Shown in pieces: positions 17,343 through 26,121 of a stretch of DNA of 63,611 nucleotides (position 1 is its first letter; the number at the start of each line of letters is the position of its first letter). Source of the stretch: Thermonema rossianum DSM 10300. GTDB taxonomy: Bacteria > Bacteroidota > Bacteroidia > Cytophagales > Thermonemataceae. The position numbers were made by a program, and so were the translations under genes. Under the pieces are notes generated by a model that saw nothing but the letters and a program-made list of their open reading frames with translations, did not search any database and had not been told where the DNA came from. The stretch spans positions 3,289-66,899 of the forward strand of contig NZ_AUGC01000015.1 of NCBI RefSeq assembly GCF_000426825.1, read 5' to 3'.

Positions 17343-18278
17343 ATGATTGACAAAAATCGCCCCCGTGCGCGCGTGTTACGCCTTTTGGTGCTGCTTATTC
17401 AAAGCCCCTATGTCTATACGCTCAAAGAGCTGGCAGAGAAGATGGGCGTCAATGAGCGCACCATAAAACGAGACTTGGAAGAGCTGCGCAATGCCGGTTT
17501 TGTTGTCGATTATGACCGCAAATACCGCTATGCGCTGCGCACAGAAGAGAAAGGCAAGGAGTTGCGCGACCTGCTTTATTTTTCCGGCGAAGAGCAGGAG
17601 ATGCTCTATCGTGCCATAGACAGCCTGCCTTTGCAGGCAAACAAAGCGCGCCGCTTGAAAGAAAAACTGGGCTCACTTTATGATTTCCATAAACTGGGCT
17701 TGCTGGCCTACCCCAAGCCTTTTTTAACCAAAATAGAACGCCTGGCAGAAGCACAAAAGCAAAAACGGCAGGTGTTGTTGAAGAACTACCGTTCGGTCAA
17801 CTCCAACGAAACGAAAGACCGCCGGGTAGAGGTATTCGAGCTGCGGGCAGCCGAAGACCTGTGTTTTGCCTATGACCTGCACCGCCAAGGCAACCGTATT
17901 TTCCGCCCTTCGCGCTGTGGCGAGGTGGTGGTACTCGATGAACCATGGCAATATGAACATAAGCACCGCCCCCTGCCTACCGACCCTTTCCTCATTGTAG
18001 ATGAGGACCAAGTAACGGTGGATGTCCGCCTGAAAACGGGCGGCTATAATCTGCTCATAGAGCAGTTTCCGCTTTGCACCCAATATTGCGAAAGGATAGA
18101 TGCCGAAACCTATGCTTTTCGTTGCAAGGTCAATCATCAATTTATAGGGCTGACCAACTTCCTTTTGGGCAATCATGAGCACGTCATCGATATTGTGGCA
18201 CCCGGTGAGCTGGTGGCACACTTGCAGGCACAGTTTGAAAAAATGGTTTTTCTGAAAAAAGGTGAAAAAAATTTTTGA
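17343..18278 (+). CDS. WYL-domain transcriptional regulator next to the cas operon
   Basis: 311 residues. Residues 1-65 are a DeoR/YafY-type winged helix (TLKELAEKMGVNERTIKRDL, then EELRNAGFVVDYDRKYRYAL). A WYL-type sensor region follows at about 140-215 (VLLKNYRS, RVEVFELRAAEDLCFAYDLH, IFRPSRCGEVVVL), then a C-terminal WCX-like part to about 300. WYL proteins bind nucleic acids or nucleotides and often control CRISPR-Cas and other defence loci. This one lies 77 bases upstream of cas6, same strand, and matches the local high G+C of cas6. It is the best candidate to control the cas operon. Confidence 0.85.
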   Translation: MIDKNRPRARVLRLLVLLIQSPYVYTLKELAEKMGVNERTIKRDLEELRNAGFVVDYDRKYRYALRTEEKGKELRDLLYFSGEEQEMLYRAIDSLPLQANKARRLKEKLGSLYDFHKLGLLAYPKPFLTKIERLAEAQKQKRQVLLKNYRSVNSNETKDRRVEVFELRAAEDLCFAYDLHRQGNRIFRPSRCGEVVVLDEPWQYEHKHRPLPTDPFLIVDEDQVTVDVRLKTGGYNLLIEQFPLCTQYCERIDAETYAFRCKVNHQFIGLTNFLLGNHEHVIDIVAPGELVAHLQAQFEKMVFLKKGEKNF

Positions 18279-18283
18279 GGTGG

Positions 18284-18317
18284 GACAGTTTTTGTCATAC
18301 CTGCAATAGTAGATTTA
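18284..18317 (+). promoter_or_regulatory. Candidate cas promoter and operator
   Basis: TAGATTTA at 18310-18317 resembles the TAnnTTTG -7 box. The dyad GACA-GTTTT-TGTC at 18284-18296 lies where the -33 element would be, as expected for a regulated promoter. The cas6 start is 39 bases downstream of the box. Confidence 0.35.
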
Positions 18318-18355
18318 CTTCCATCAATCACAGATAACCAAATAAAATCATCGCA

Positions 18356-19156
18356 ATGAGAATTCAGCTGACACTACAACATTCGAATGAAGCCAAGGTG
18401 GATTTCAACTATCAGTATCACCTGTCTTCATGGATTTACAAGACACTGGCACAAGCCGATGGCGACTTTGCCGAATGGCTGCATCAACAAGGGCACGTCT
18501 ATGGCAAGCGGGCATACCGTCTGTTTACTTTCGGCAAGCTGCAGCCGCGCCGCTACGGCGTTGACCGGCAAAGTAAAATGCTGGTGCTGAAAGAAGCCCC
18601 TACCACCTTGACGCTCTCGTTTCATGTGCCGGACACCCTGCAGCACTTCGTAACCGGCTTGTTTGAACATCAACGCTTTTCGCTGGGCAGCAGGCATTAC
18701 CATGTGGACTTCGAGGTGCAGACGGTGCGTATGCTGCCGCCACCGGCGTTCAAAGAAACGATGCGCTACCGCTGCGAATCGCCCATTCTGATAAGCCGCC
18801 TCTACGAGGGCAACCCCTATCCGCAATATCTGGCACCGGACGCACCGGAATATGCTTCTCTGCTGCTGCAAAACCTGCTGCGCAAATGGCGTGCATGGCA
18901 GGGCGTCACGGTGCTTAGCAATGAAGCGCCTCTCGAAGAAAGCATGCCCTGCCACCTGCCCTTCGATTTCCGCCTGCTGAGCGAGCCCCGCTCCAAGCTG
19001 CTGCGGGTCAAAACCACCGACTTGCGTGGCTATGAGTTCAGCTTCGAACTGACTGCCCCCATCGAACTGCATGAAATAGGATACTACGCCGGCTTCGGCG
19101 AAAAAAATGCCGCCGCCGGCATGGGTATGGTGCAGGTGGTGCATGATAACGATTAG
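18356..19156 (+). CDS. cas6: Cas6 pre-crRNA endoribonuclease
   Basis: 266 residues. Two RAMP-like halves. The N-terminal half includes YHLSSWIYKTL, with H22 in the region where Cas6 proteins often carry the catalytic histidine. The C-terminal half ends with the glycine-rich RNA-binding loop GYYAGFGEKNAAAGMGMV, diagnostic for Cas6. It cuts the repeat RNA and, in type I-B, leaves an 8-base 5' handle, here predicted as AUUGAAAU. It is first in the cas operon, 23 bases before cas8b. Base composition is G+C-rich like the chromosome and unlike the next four genes. Confidence 0.93.
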   Translation: MRIQLTLQHSNEAKVDFNYQYHLSSWIYKTLAQADGDFAEWLHQQGHVYGKRAYRLFTFGKLQPRRYGVDRQSKMLVLKEAPTTLTLSFHVPDTLQHFVTGLFEHQRFSLGSRHYHVDFEVQTVRMLPPPAFKETMRYRCESPILISRLYEGNPYPQYLAPDAPEYASLLLQNLLRKWRAWQGVTVLSNEAPLEESMPCHLPFDFRLLSEPRSKLLRVKTTDLRGYEFSFELTAPIELHEIGYYAGFGEKNAAAGMGMVQVVHDND

Positions 19157-19179
19157 AAAACAGAAAACTAAGAAAAAAT

Positions 19180-20997
19180 ATGATTACCGAAATTGTCAAC
19201 TTTGTAGCCTCCCTTGAGCCTGAAGTCTTTACTTGGGGTAAAAAACTCAAAAAAGGTTTATACTTCCGTTTGCGTTTAGATGAAAATGGCACCCCGATTC
19301 AGGATGAGGTGCAAGTACGTGCTTTCAGTGCGGGAAAAAAGGAAGATATAGATGAGTTTTTAACATGGTGCATGGCAAGACAAGCACTCAGCAAGCATTC
19401 GTTTTCAGCAAACAGAAGCTTTGACTCAAGTAAAAAGATATTTATTTATACCGCATCACCATTTGCTTTTGGATTCAAAAAGAAAAGCCTTAACAAAGCA
19501 TCGAAGAAAGATATAGAGTCAAGCTTAGATAACTACTTCAGGCGTGCGAAAGAACTCATTGACCCTGAAAATCAAAATCAAGTCAAATGGGCTAAAAACT
19601 TCGAGAAATTCTGTAAAGAATCGCTCTTTGATTGGCTTTCTTTATTTCCAGAATATAAGAAAATAGACGATGACACAGAGGTTTGGATTTTCTTGGATAA
19701 CCCCAGTCTGGAAGATTACCGATTAACACGTGAAAGATATTTACAAGAAATGGTTTTGCTTAAAAGTGAAACCATCAACGAACAGACGCTTGGCATATCA
19801 GACAGCATTAGCAAGTTTACCGATAAGAAAATATTTATGGCACATCAGTCTGCTCCATTCTTCTATAACCGGAGAATTAAAGAGACAGAGGGTCGGGCTG
19901 TGTGGCAATTCTTTGAACTTCAAAAGAATGGTGTTTTTCCCAATCCACTACCTATCTTCATAGATAAGAAAGAGTTGAATGGTGAAGTAGTAAGACTTTA
20001 CAATAATGATGAAAAAAAGTTGAGTTGGCATGAGATTATCAAGCGCTTGTTTGAATACCACCAAAGCGACCTTTCAAATTATTACCTAATATTCTTTGAA
20101 AAAAAAGCAATAGCAGACATAGATTTTGTATCATCTTTTAGTTATCGTATTGATAACATAACCATCAGCAACTTCTTTAAAAGTGCCAAGAAAAAGGTAG
20201 CAGATGTTGCTGACATTAAAATCACTAACATTTTTGAATTTGAGCTAAAAATAGCCAATACCATTTTTGACGGGCAACTCATCAAGAATAACCGCTCCAT
20301 GTATTTTGCCAACATAGAACCCAAGCATATGTCCGATACGATTTATATTCTGCTACTAAAATATAGAAAAGCTTTTTATGACTATATCTACAAATCCAGA
20401 AAACAAGCCATTACCTGGCTTATATTCCATGATATCATGCGGCAAAGCATATTGGATCTCATTCGTCGGGATGAAGATATGAAAAATGACAAAGCTATTC
20501 GAGAGAAAATGGACATTTGGTTCAGTCTCTACTCTTACTTTGAGCATTCTAACCAAAATAAGATCGATATGATAAACAAAACAAGAGAAGTACTCAATCA
20601 CTTGAAGCAAGCAGTTAGTTCAGACAACCAGGCGGTCATTAGAAATGACGATGATTTCGCCTTTGCTGCTGGTCAGCTTATACGTTACTTGCTGCAACAC
20701 AGCAAGTCTGCACAGCGCACACACGCTCTACTTGAGCCATTTCTACAAAAAGCAAAACCGGAACAATTGAAGCTTGCGATTGCGAAAACGTTTGATACTT
20801 ACAAACATGAAATCACATTGTACAGTGGTAACACACGGTATGCGTTCGATAAGCTAATGAGTGAGGTTATGGGATATACTACAGACGCCCGTGACGTAAA
20901 AACACTCATGCCCATGATACTGGCAGGCTATTTTGCTCCCTCAGTCCTTTTTAGAGACCCAAGCAACGAAACAAGTGAATCGTCCTTAATTAATTGA
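19180..20997 (+). CDS. cas8b: Type I-B Cascade large subunit Cas8b (Csh1-like)
   Basis: 605 residues. Large-subunit proteins diverge strongly, so the call rests on position between cas6 and cas7, length, and the pattern of Csh1/TM1802-like proteins: an N-terminal mixed region (SLEPEVFTWGKKLKKGLYFR), a middle that begins MAHQSAPFFYNRRIKETEG, and a helical C-terminal third that would serve as the small-subunit part. It should recognise the PAM and help recruit Cas3. The gene is A+T-rich: bases 20041-20100 contain 20 G+C out of 60. A 67-base gap separates it from cas7. Confidence 0.8.
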   Translation: MITEIVNFVASLEPEVFTWGKKLKKGLYFRLRLDENGTPIQDEVQVRAFSAGKKEDIDEFLTWCMARQALSKHSFSANRSFDSSKKIFIYTASPFAFGFKKKSLNKASKKDIESSLDNYFRRAKELIDPENQNQVKWAKNFEKFCKESLFDWLSLFPEYKKIDDDTEVWIFLDNPSLEDYRLTRERYLQEMVLLKSETINEQTLGISDSISKFTDKKIFMAHQSAPFFYNRRIKETEGRAVWQFFELQKNGVFPNPLPIFIDKKELNGEVVRLYNNDEKKLSWHEIIKRLFEYHQSDLSNYYLIFFEKKAIADIDFVSSFSYRIDNITISNFFKSAKKKVADVADIKITNIFEFELKIANTIFDGQLIKNNRSMYFANIEPKHMSDTIYILLLKYRKAFYDYIYKSRKQAITWLIFHDIMRQSILDLIRRDEDMKNDKAIREKMDIWFSLYSYFEHSNQNKIDMINKTREVLNHLKQAVSSDNQAVIRNDDDFAFAAGQLIRYLLQHSKSAQRTHALLEPFLQKAKPEQLKLAIAKTFDTYKHEITLYSGNTRYAFDKLMSEVMGYTTDARDVKTLMPMILAGYFAPSVLFRDPSNETSESSLIN

Positions 20998-21064
20998 AAA
21001 ATAGTAAGCATTCAACTCTTATATTCAGAAATATTTTTCAACAAAACTTAAAAAGAATACAACT

Positions 21065-22036
21065 ATGGCAAAAGAATTTAAAAATCGAGTTTATGGTTTC
21101 GCTTTGGTTCGCTCGCTGAACTCAAACTACAATGCTGATTTTACACACCAACCCCGTACTTTACCCAATGGTGTCGTATATGCCACTGATAAGGCATTTA
21201 AGTTTGCTGTTAAACACTATTTAGTAAAAGAGTATCCTGTTGAAAAAATCCTCTATTTTAAAAAATGGAAAGAAGACTTTGTGCCCATGAGTTTAGAAGA
21301 AGCATATGAGTCTACTTTTCCTGAAGACAAGGACAAAAATAAAGAAACGGTAGCTTATAACCTTTTAAGCTGTCTCGATGTCCGCACCTTTGGGGCTACC
21401 TTTGCAATGAAGGGAAGTGAAAACACAAATGTGGCAATTTCCATTCATGGACCTGTACAAGTCAATCACGGCATCAATATATGGATAGAAAATAATATTT
21501 TCACAGAGCAAATCAGTTCTCCTTTTCGCAACCCAAATGAAAGGAGTGTAGATAACACTGCTACAACGCTCGGGCGGCAATCAAAGCTTGAAGAGGGGCA
21601 TTACCTTCATCACTTCTCTATTAACCCACACAACCTGCACCCCATTGTACAAATATTGGATGAAGACGCTCCCGTATTGACTCATGAAGATATTCAAAAA
21701 ATAAAAGAAGCCTTCCGAGTAGGCGTTAGTTACTACCAGTCTGCACAAAAAGCAGGCACAGACAATGAAGCTTTGCTTTGGGTTACGTTAAAAGAAGGCT
21801 CTAAAAGAGTGCTGCCCAACTTTACTCCCCTCGTTTCTTTAAGCAAGAAAGAAGATGGTAAACTTATCATCGACTGCTCCAAAGTAGCCAATATTCTTGA
21901 CCAAAATAAAGATCAGATTGAGTCGGTAGAAATATACTATTTACCGGAACAAAGCGAGGTTAAAGACTTGCCCCAAGAAAAAGCCAAGCATTTCAACCTT
22001 ATCAATGGTCAGGAAATAAAAGAGACAAGCCAATGA
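21065..22036 (+). CDS. cas7: Cascade backbone protein Cas7 (Csh2-like)
   Basis: 323 residues. It matches the Csh2 pattern of type I-B: an N-terminal NRVYGFALVRSLNSNYNADF, then VVYATDKAFKFAVKHYL, DVRTFGATFA, and a GPVQVNHGINI strand. Copies of this protein would coat the crRNA spacer along Cascade. The stop overlaps the cas5 start by four bases (ATGA), so the two are translationally coupled. A+T-rich like cas8b. Confidence 0.92.
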   Translation: MAKEFKNRVYGFALVRSLNSNYNADFTHQPRTLPNGVVYATDKAFKFAVKHYLVKEYPVEKILYFKKWKEDFVPMSLEEAYESTFPEDKDKNKETVAYNLLSCLDVRTFGATFAMKGSENTNVAISIHGPVQVNHGINIWIENNIFTEQISSPFRNPNERSVDNTATTLGRQSKLEEGHYLHHFSINPHNLHPIVQILDEDAPVLTHEDIQKIKEAFRVGVSYYQSAQKAGTDNEALLWVTLKEGSKRVLPNFTPLVSLSKKEDGKLIIDCSKVANILDQNKDQIESVEIYYLPEQSEVKDLPQEKAKHFNLINGQEIKETSQ

Positions 22037-22866
22037 ATAAGCTCATATCAGTAGATTTCCACGCAGACTTTGGCTGCTTAAAAAAAGCAGATACCAATGA
22101 CCCGGTATATTTGACATATAACATGTTACACAGGCCGGCACTCCTTGGTATCTTAGGCGCTATCGCAGGACTCGGTGGGTTTGAAAGCCCACCGAGTAAA
22201 AAAAAGCGTAGCCAAAAGAGCCGATCTGACAAAGAAAGAGTACCAACTAGCCACCGGATAGGTGAATACTATGAGAAATTAGGAAATCTGCAAGTAGGCA
22301 TACGCCCCTTAAAACACCAAGATGGAAACTTTACAAAACTTATTATTGAATATGTCAACGGAGTAGGTTATGCCAATAAAGATGGTGGTACATTAATTGT
22401 GAAAGAGCAAACCCTTTTAGCACCTTCTTACCGCTGCTACATCCTTTTTGATGAAGACAATGAAGCTTACCAAACTCTTTATGAAAATTTACACAAGAAA
22501 GATGCAGTTTACTTACCTTATTTAGGCAAAAATGAATATTCTATTTGGTGGGATAATTGGCAGGAATACGACTTTGAGCCATTCAGACCTACCGAGGAGT
22601 CTTCATTTGTTATCCACTCCATCTTTACTAAGAATGAGCCTGTAAAGGAAGGTAAACATAGACGGCGTGCCTTTAACCCCGTAAGTTTAGGTAACTTCAC
22701 TTATTTTGAGCGTCTTCCGGTACGGTACGATCATCAGTTAATGCAGTACGAATTAGACGACTTCGCTTACACAGATACCCCACTAAAAAGTAACTATTCG
22801 GTAAAAGGACTATATAAACTCACAGACGAAAAAGGTAATAATGAAATCATTCAGCTCTTTTCGTGA
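22033..22866 (+). CDS. cas5: Cas5, crRNA 5'-handle-binding subunit
   Basis: 277 residues. The start (MNKLISVDFHADFGCLKKAD) and NMLHRPALLGILGAIAGLGG are typical of the Cas5h/Cas5b group, in which the first beta strand is followed by a phosphate-contacting helix with small residues. A glycine-rich turn, GYANKDGGTLIV, follows in the second part. It caps the Cascade foot and binds the 5' handle. It overlaps cas7 by four bases, and the annotated cas3 start lies within its last codons. Confidence 0.88.
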   Translation: MNKLISVDFHADFGCLKKADTNDPVYLTYNMLHRPALLGILGAIAGLGGFESPPSKKKRSQKSRSDKERVPTSHRIGEYYEKLGNLQVGIRPLKHQDGNFTKLIIEYVNGVGYANKDGGTLIVKEQTLLAPSYRCYILFDEDNEAYQTLYENLHKKDAVYLPYLGKNEYSIWWDNWQEYDFEPFRPTEESSFVIHSIFTKNEPVKEGKHRRRAFNPVSLGNFTYFERLPVRYDHQLMQYELDDFAYTDTPLKSNYSVKGLYKLTDEKGNNEIIQLFS

Positions 22867-25567
22867 AATATTTTGTTCTATGCCATTACCCCAGGCGTGG
22901 CTACCCAATCATCAAAAATATTGGGCACACCTGCCTGGGGCAGTGGCTCAAAAGCCAGAAACTCTTCAGGAACATATCGAATTAGTGAACCACTATGCCC
23001 TTCAAATCATAGAAGCGCACAATTTAGATGACGTTGTAAATGCAACTATAGAAGACATAATGACCAAACACGAGCTTGATGAGCAAGCTGGTTCTTACAT
23101 AAAAGAAATATTTGCTTCTGCCATTCACTTTCATGACTATGGGAAAGTCAATCCTAACTTTCAGGTTCAACGCATGAATAACTGTACCCACTTTACTCCC
23201 GATAAGGAATTAAGCATAGGAAGTGAGCACTCACGACTAAGCACTTTCATTTTTTTGCATCATCACATTAAACAAATTCAGCAGAAAGGTTTTGATGACG
23301 ATACTAAGACAATATTGTATGTAATTGTTTTTCTACTATCGAATGCTATTACCCGGCATCATGCCTCTACTATAGAGAATAAGATAAACCTCGACACCAC
23401 ACATATTCAATCTCTTAGGCAATTTCTCCCCTTATTTGCACTTGACGATATTCACGAGGATGCATCTCAATACATTGAGAAATGGCAAGCATTGTTCAAC
23501 CATTTTTATGAAGTGTTCAAGCCATCCACTTGTAATTGTTTTTCAGAAGTAGCACTACTCAAGATCTGTTTTTCTATTCTAACAGCAGCAGACTTCTGTG
23601 CTACCTTCGAGTATATGAACCAAATGTCCATTTCTGATTGGGGCATCATCTCCAACACAGATAAGAAATGTTATACAAATGCCTTCTACTCAAATAAAAG
23701 CTACAATCGTGAATTGTGTCAAAAAATAGACTTCTATAACACACTTCCATTTGATGCACTACAATCAAAGAGCAGTGAGAACTTAAATATACTGCGGCAA
23801 AAGCTTGCTGCAGAAGCCATTTCAAAGCTTCGTGCCAATTCAACAAGCCATTTATTTTATTTAGAAGCCCCTACAGGCGGTGGAAAAACTAATCTTTCCT
23901 TGGCACTGGCACTTGAACTGCTCAATTTAGACGATAAGTTGAATAAAGTAATATATGTGTTTCCCTTCACTACCCTTGCTACTCAAACCTTCCGAACCAT
24001 TGCTGAAACTCTTCAATTAGGCAGCCATGAAATTGTTGAATTACACTCAAAAGCAGGATTTAATGAAAAAGAAAATACCATTCACTCGGAAGAAAAGGAT
24101 GCTTTTTACGGCAATAAGCGCAAAAACTATATAGCCAACTTATTTGCCAATTATCCCTTTACTTTGATGACCCACATTCGATTTTTCGATATATTAAAAA
24201 GCAATCGGAAAGAAGTTAACTACTTATTGCATCGAATGGCGAACTCGGTGGTAATCATTGACGAGCTTCAGGCTTATAGTCCAAGCCACTGGGATAAAAC
24301 TGTTTTTCTGTTGTCGGAATATGCGCGCCTTTTTAATATGCGTGTCATCTTAATGTCCGCTACATTACCCTACATTGACTCACTTCTTCCTCCAAGCTCT
24401 CCTATGCGAGGCAAAGCTGTTCGTTTAATTTCCAACCGAAACGCATTTTTTAACAATCCTAATTTTGGACAAAGAGTACAATTCAGCACTGAGCTTTTAC
24501 AATACTCCAAACCCAAAAGCATTGATGAGCGAGCAGCTTACCTAAAGTTTCTGAAAGAACAGGTATTAGAAAAGTCAGAAGAGTATGCACGAAAAAACAA
24601 CAATTGCTCCCGAACCATTATCGAGTTTATAAAGAAAAAAACAGCCAACGAGTTTTACCGGCTTATAAAAGAAGATGCTAAAAAATCTGGTTATGAGACC
24701 TTTTTGATTTCAGGTGAAATATTGGAGCCACGACGCAGACAGGTTATTCATTTGCTCAAAAAAAATACTCACATCAGTAAAGTTATTTTAGTATCGACAC
24801 AAGTAATTGAGGCGGGGGTTGATATAGACATGGACACAGGCTTTAAAGACATCAGCATTCCTGACAGCGAAGAGCAACTAGCAGGACGCGTAAACAGAAA
24901 CGCCCTCAAAGAAGGGAATTGGGTTTACCTGTTTGACTTAGACAGTAAAGAAGCCGTTTATGGAAAGGATCTACGATATAAAACACTTGCCCGGGACCCC
25001 GAAGGAGGACAAAAAAGAATAAGTATACTGAATACCAAAAACTTTTCTTCCTTTTATCAGTCTGTTATTAAGCAGCTACAAAAAAACAATCAAGATCCTT
25101 TCCGGGCAGGAACACTCCAAGACTATATGAATCATTTTTGCCAGTTCAAGTTTGATGATATACACAAAAACTTTCACCTCATAGAACAATCTTCTATATC
25201 TGTCTTCGTCCCTCTTAATATACCAATTGAAACGCTTAGCACTGAAGAGAAAAAGCTTCTGGAAGCATTCCATATTTCCACCCAAGACAATTGTGTGAGT
25301 GGCAAAGATGTATGGCATATTTACGAAAGCATAGTAGAACATAATACTAATATTCAAGACTTTATGGATAACAAGATAGCTCTTAAGCAATTAAGTAGTT
25401 TGATGGCTCTTTTTACATTTTCATTCTTTACCAAATCATCCAACCATAACCTGGTTACTTATGGAAAAGATCAGCTTGGTTTCTTTTATCTTGAAAACTG
25501 GACTAACATCTATTCTTTCGAAGAAGGAATAGATTTGCAAACAATTGAGACTGATTTTATTCTATAA
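22841..25567 (+). CDS. cas3: Cas3 nuclease-helicase
   Basis: 908 residues. The N-terminal HD nuclease domain shows H45 (LQEHIELVNHY), H98-D99 (AIHFHDYGKVN) and a later SEHSRLSTF. The superfamily 2 helicase has Walker A APTGGGKT (343-350), motif II DELQ (474-477) in place of the usual DEVH/DEAH, motif III SATLP, motif V STQVIEAGVDIDMD and motif VI EEQLAGRVNRN (from 677). It degrades target DNA after Cascade binding. The start used overlaps cas5 by 26 bases and has AAAGGTAAT before it. An alternative ATG at 22880 would remove 13 residues and leave a 13-base gap. A+T-rich. Confidence 0.93.
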   Translation: MKSFSSFREIFCSMPLPQAWLPNHQKYWAHLPGAVAQKPETLQEHIELVNHYALQIIEAHNLDDVVNATIEDIMTKHELDEQAGSYIKEIFASAIHFHDYGKVNPNFQVQRMNNCTHFTPDKELSIGSEHSRLSTFIFLHHHIKQIQQKGFDDDTKTILYVIVFLLSNAITRHHASTIENKINLDTTHIQSLRQFLPLFALDDIHEDASQYIEKWQALFNHFYEVFKPSTCNCFSEVALLKICFSILTAADFCATFEYMNQMSISDWGIISNTDKKCYTNAFYSNKSYNRELCQKIDFYNTLPFDALQSKSSENLNILRQKLAAEAISKLRANSTSHLFYLEAPTGGGKTNLSLALALELLNLDDKLNKVIYVFPFTTLATQTFRTIAETLQLGSHEIVELHSKAGFNEKENTIHSEEKDAFYGNKRKNYIANLFANYPFTLMTHIRFFDILKSNRKEVNYLLHRMANSVVIIDELQAYSPSHWDKTVFLLSEYARLFNMRVILMSATLPYIDSLLPPSSPMRGKAVRLISNRNAFFNNPNFGQRVQFSTELLQYSKPKSIDERAAYLKFLKEQVLEKSEEYARKNNNCSRTIIEFIKKKTANEFYRLIKEDAKKSGYETFLISGEILEPRRRQVIHLLKKNTHISKVILVSTQVIEAGVDIDMDTGFKDISIPDSEEQLAGRVNRNALKEGNWVYLFDLDSKEAVYGKDLRYKTLARDPEGGQKRISILNTKNFSSFYQSVIKQLQKNNQDPFRAGTLQDYMNHFCQFKFDDIHKNFHLIEQSSISVFVPLNIPIETLSTEEKKLLEAFHISTQDNCVSGKDVWHIYESIVEHNTNIQDFMDNKIALKQLSSLMALFTFSFFTKSSNHNLVTYGKDQLGFFYLENWTNIYSFEEGIDLQTIETDFIL

Positions 25568-25576
25568 GTAGCCCCC

Positions 25577-26116
25577 ATGCAGCTCACAGCCACCCATATC
25601 AACTACTACTACATTTGCCGGCGCAAGCTGTGGTTGTTTCATCATGGCATTCATATGGAGCACAACAGCGACTTGGTATATGCCGGCAAGCTGGTAGATG
25701 AGCACAGCTATGGGCGCCGCAGCACACGCGATCGCCAGTTGGAACTGCGGGCACAGTTGTGCCCCGGTGTGCAGCTGTTGGGCGTGCTCGACTATCTGGA
25801 CACCGACAGCCGCACCATTCACGAAACCAAAAAATCGGACCGCAAAGAAGAAGCACACATCGCCCAGCTGCGCTTTTATCAACTCCTGTTGAAAGAAAAC
25901 GGCATGGAAGGATGCCGCGGCATCATAGAATATCCTTTGTTGCGCAGCACCACCGAAGTGCCACCGCTCGATGCGGCCACCGAGGCACGGCTCCGCCAAG
26001 AGCTGCATGCCATTGTGCAGATTTTGCGCGATGCACAATGCCCGCCCCTGCAACGCAGTCCGCTGTGCCGCCAATGTGCCTACTATGACTATTGCTACAT
26101 AGACGAAACCGAATAA
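25577..26116 (+). CDS. cas4: Cas4 exonuclease
   Basis: 179 residues. RecB-like nuclease core: D72 (GVLDYLD), E83 and K85 (HETKKSD), and the QhxxY motif Q97-Y101. Four cysteines for a [4Fe-4S] cluster: C14 (YYYICRRKLW) near the N-terminus and C164, C167 and C173 near the end (LCRQCAYYDYC). With Cas1 and Cas2 it selects prespacers with a correct PAM and trims them. It starts 9 bases after cas3. Composition switches back to G+C-rich here: bases 25741-25800 have 38 G+C out of 60. Confidence 0.95.
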   Translation: MQLTATHINYYYICRRKLWLFHHGIHMEHNSDLVYAGKLVDEHSYGRRSTRDRQLELRAQLCPGVQLLGVLDYLDTDSRTIHETKKSDRKEEAHIAQLRFYQLLLKENGMEGCRGIIEYPLLRSTTEVPPLDAATEARLRQELHAIVQILRDAQCPPLQRSPLCRQCAYYDYCYIDETE

Positions 26117-26121
26117 ATGCC

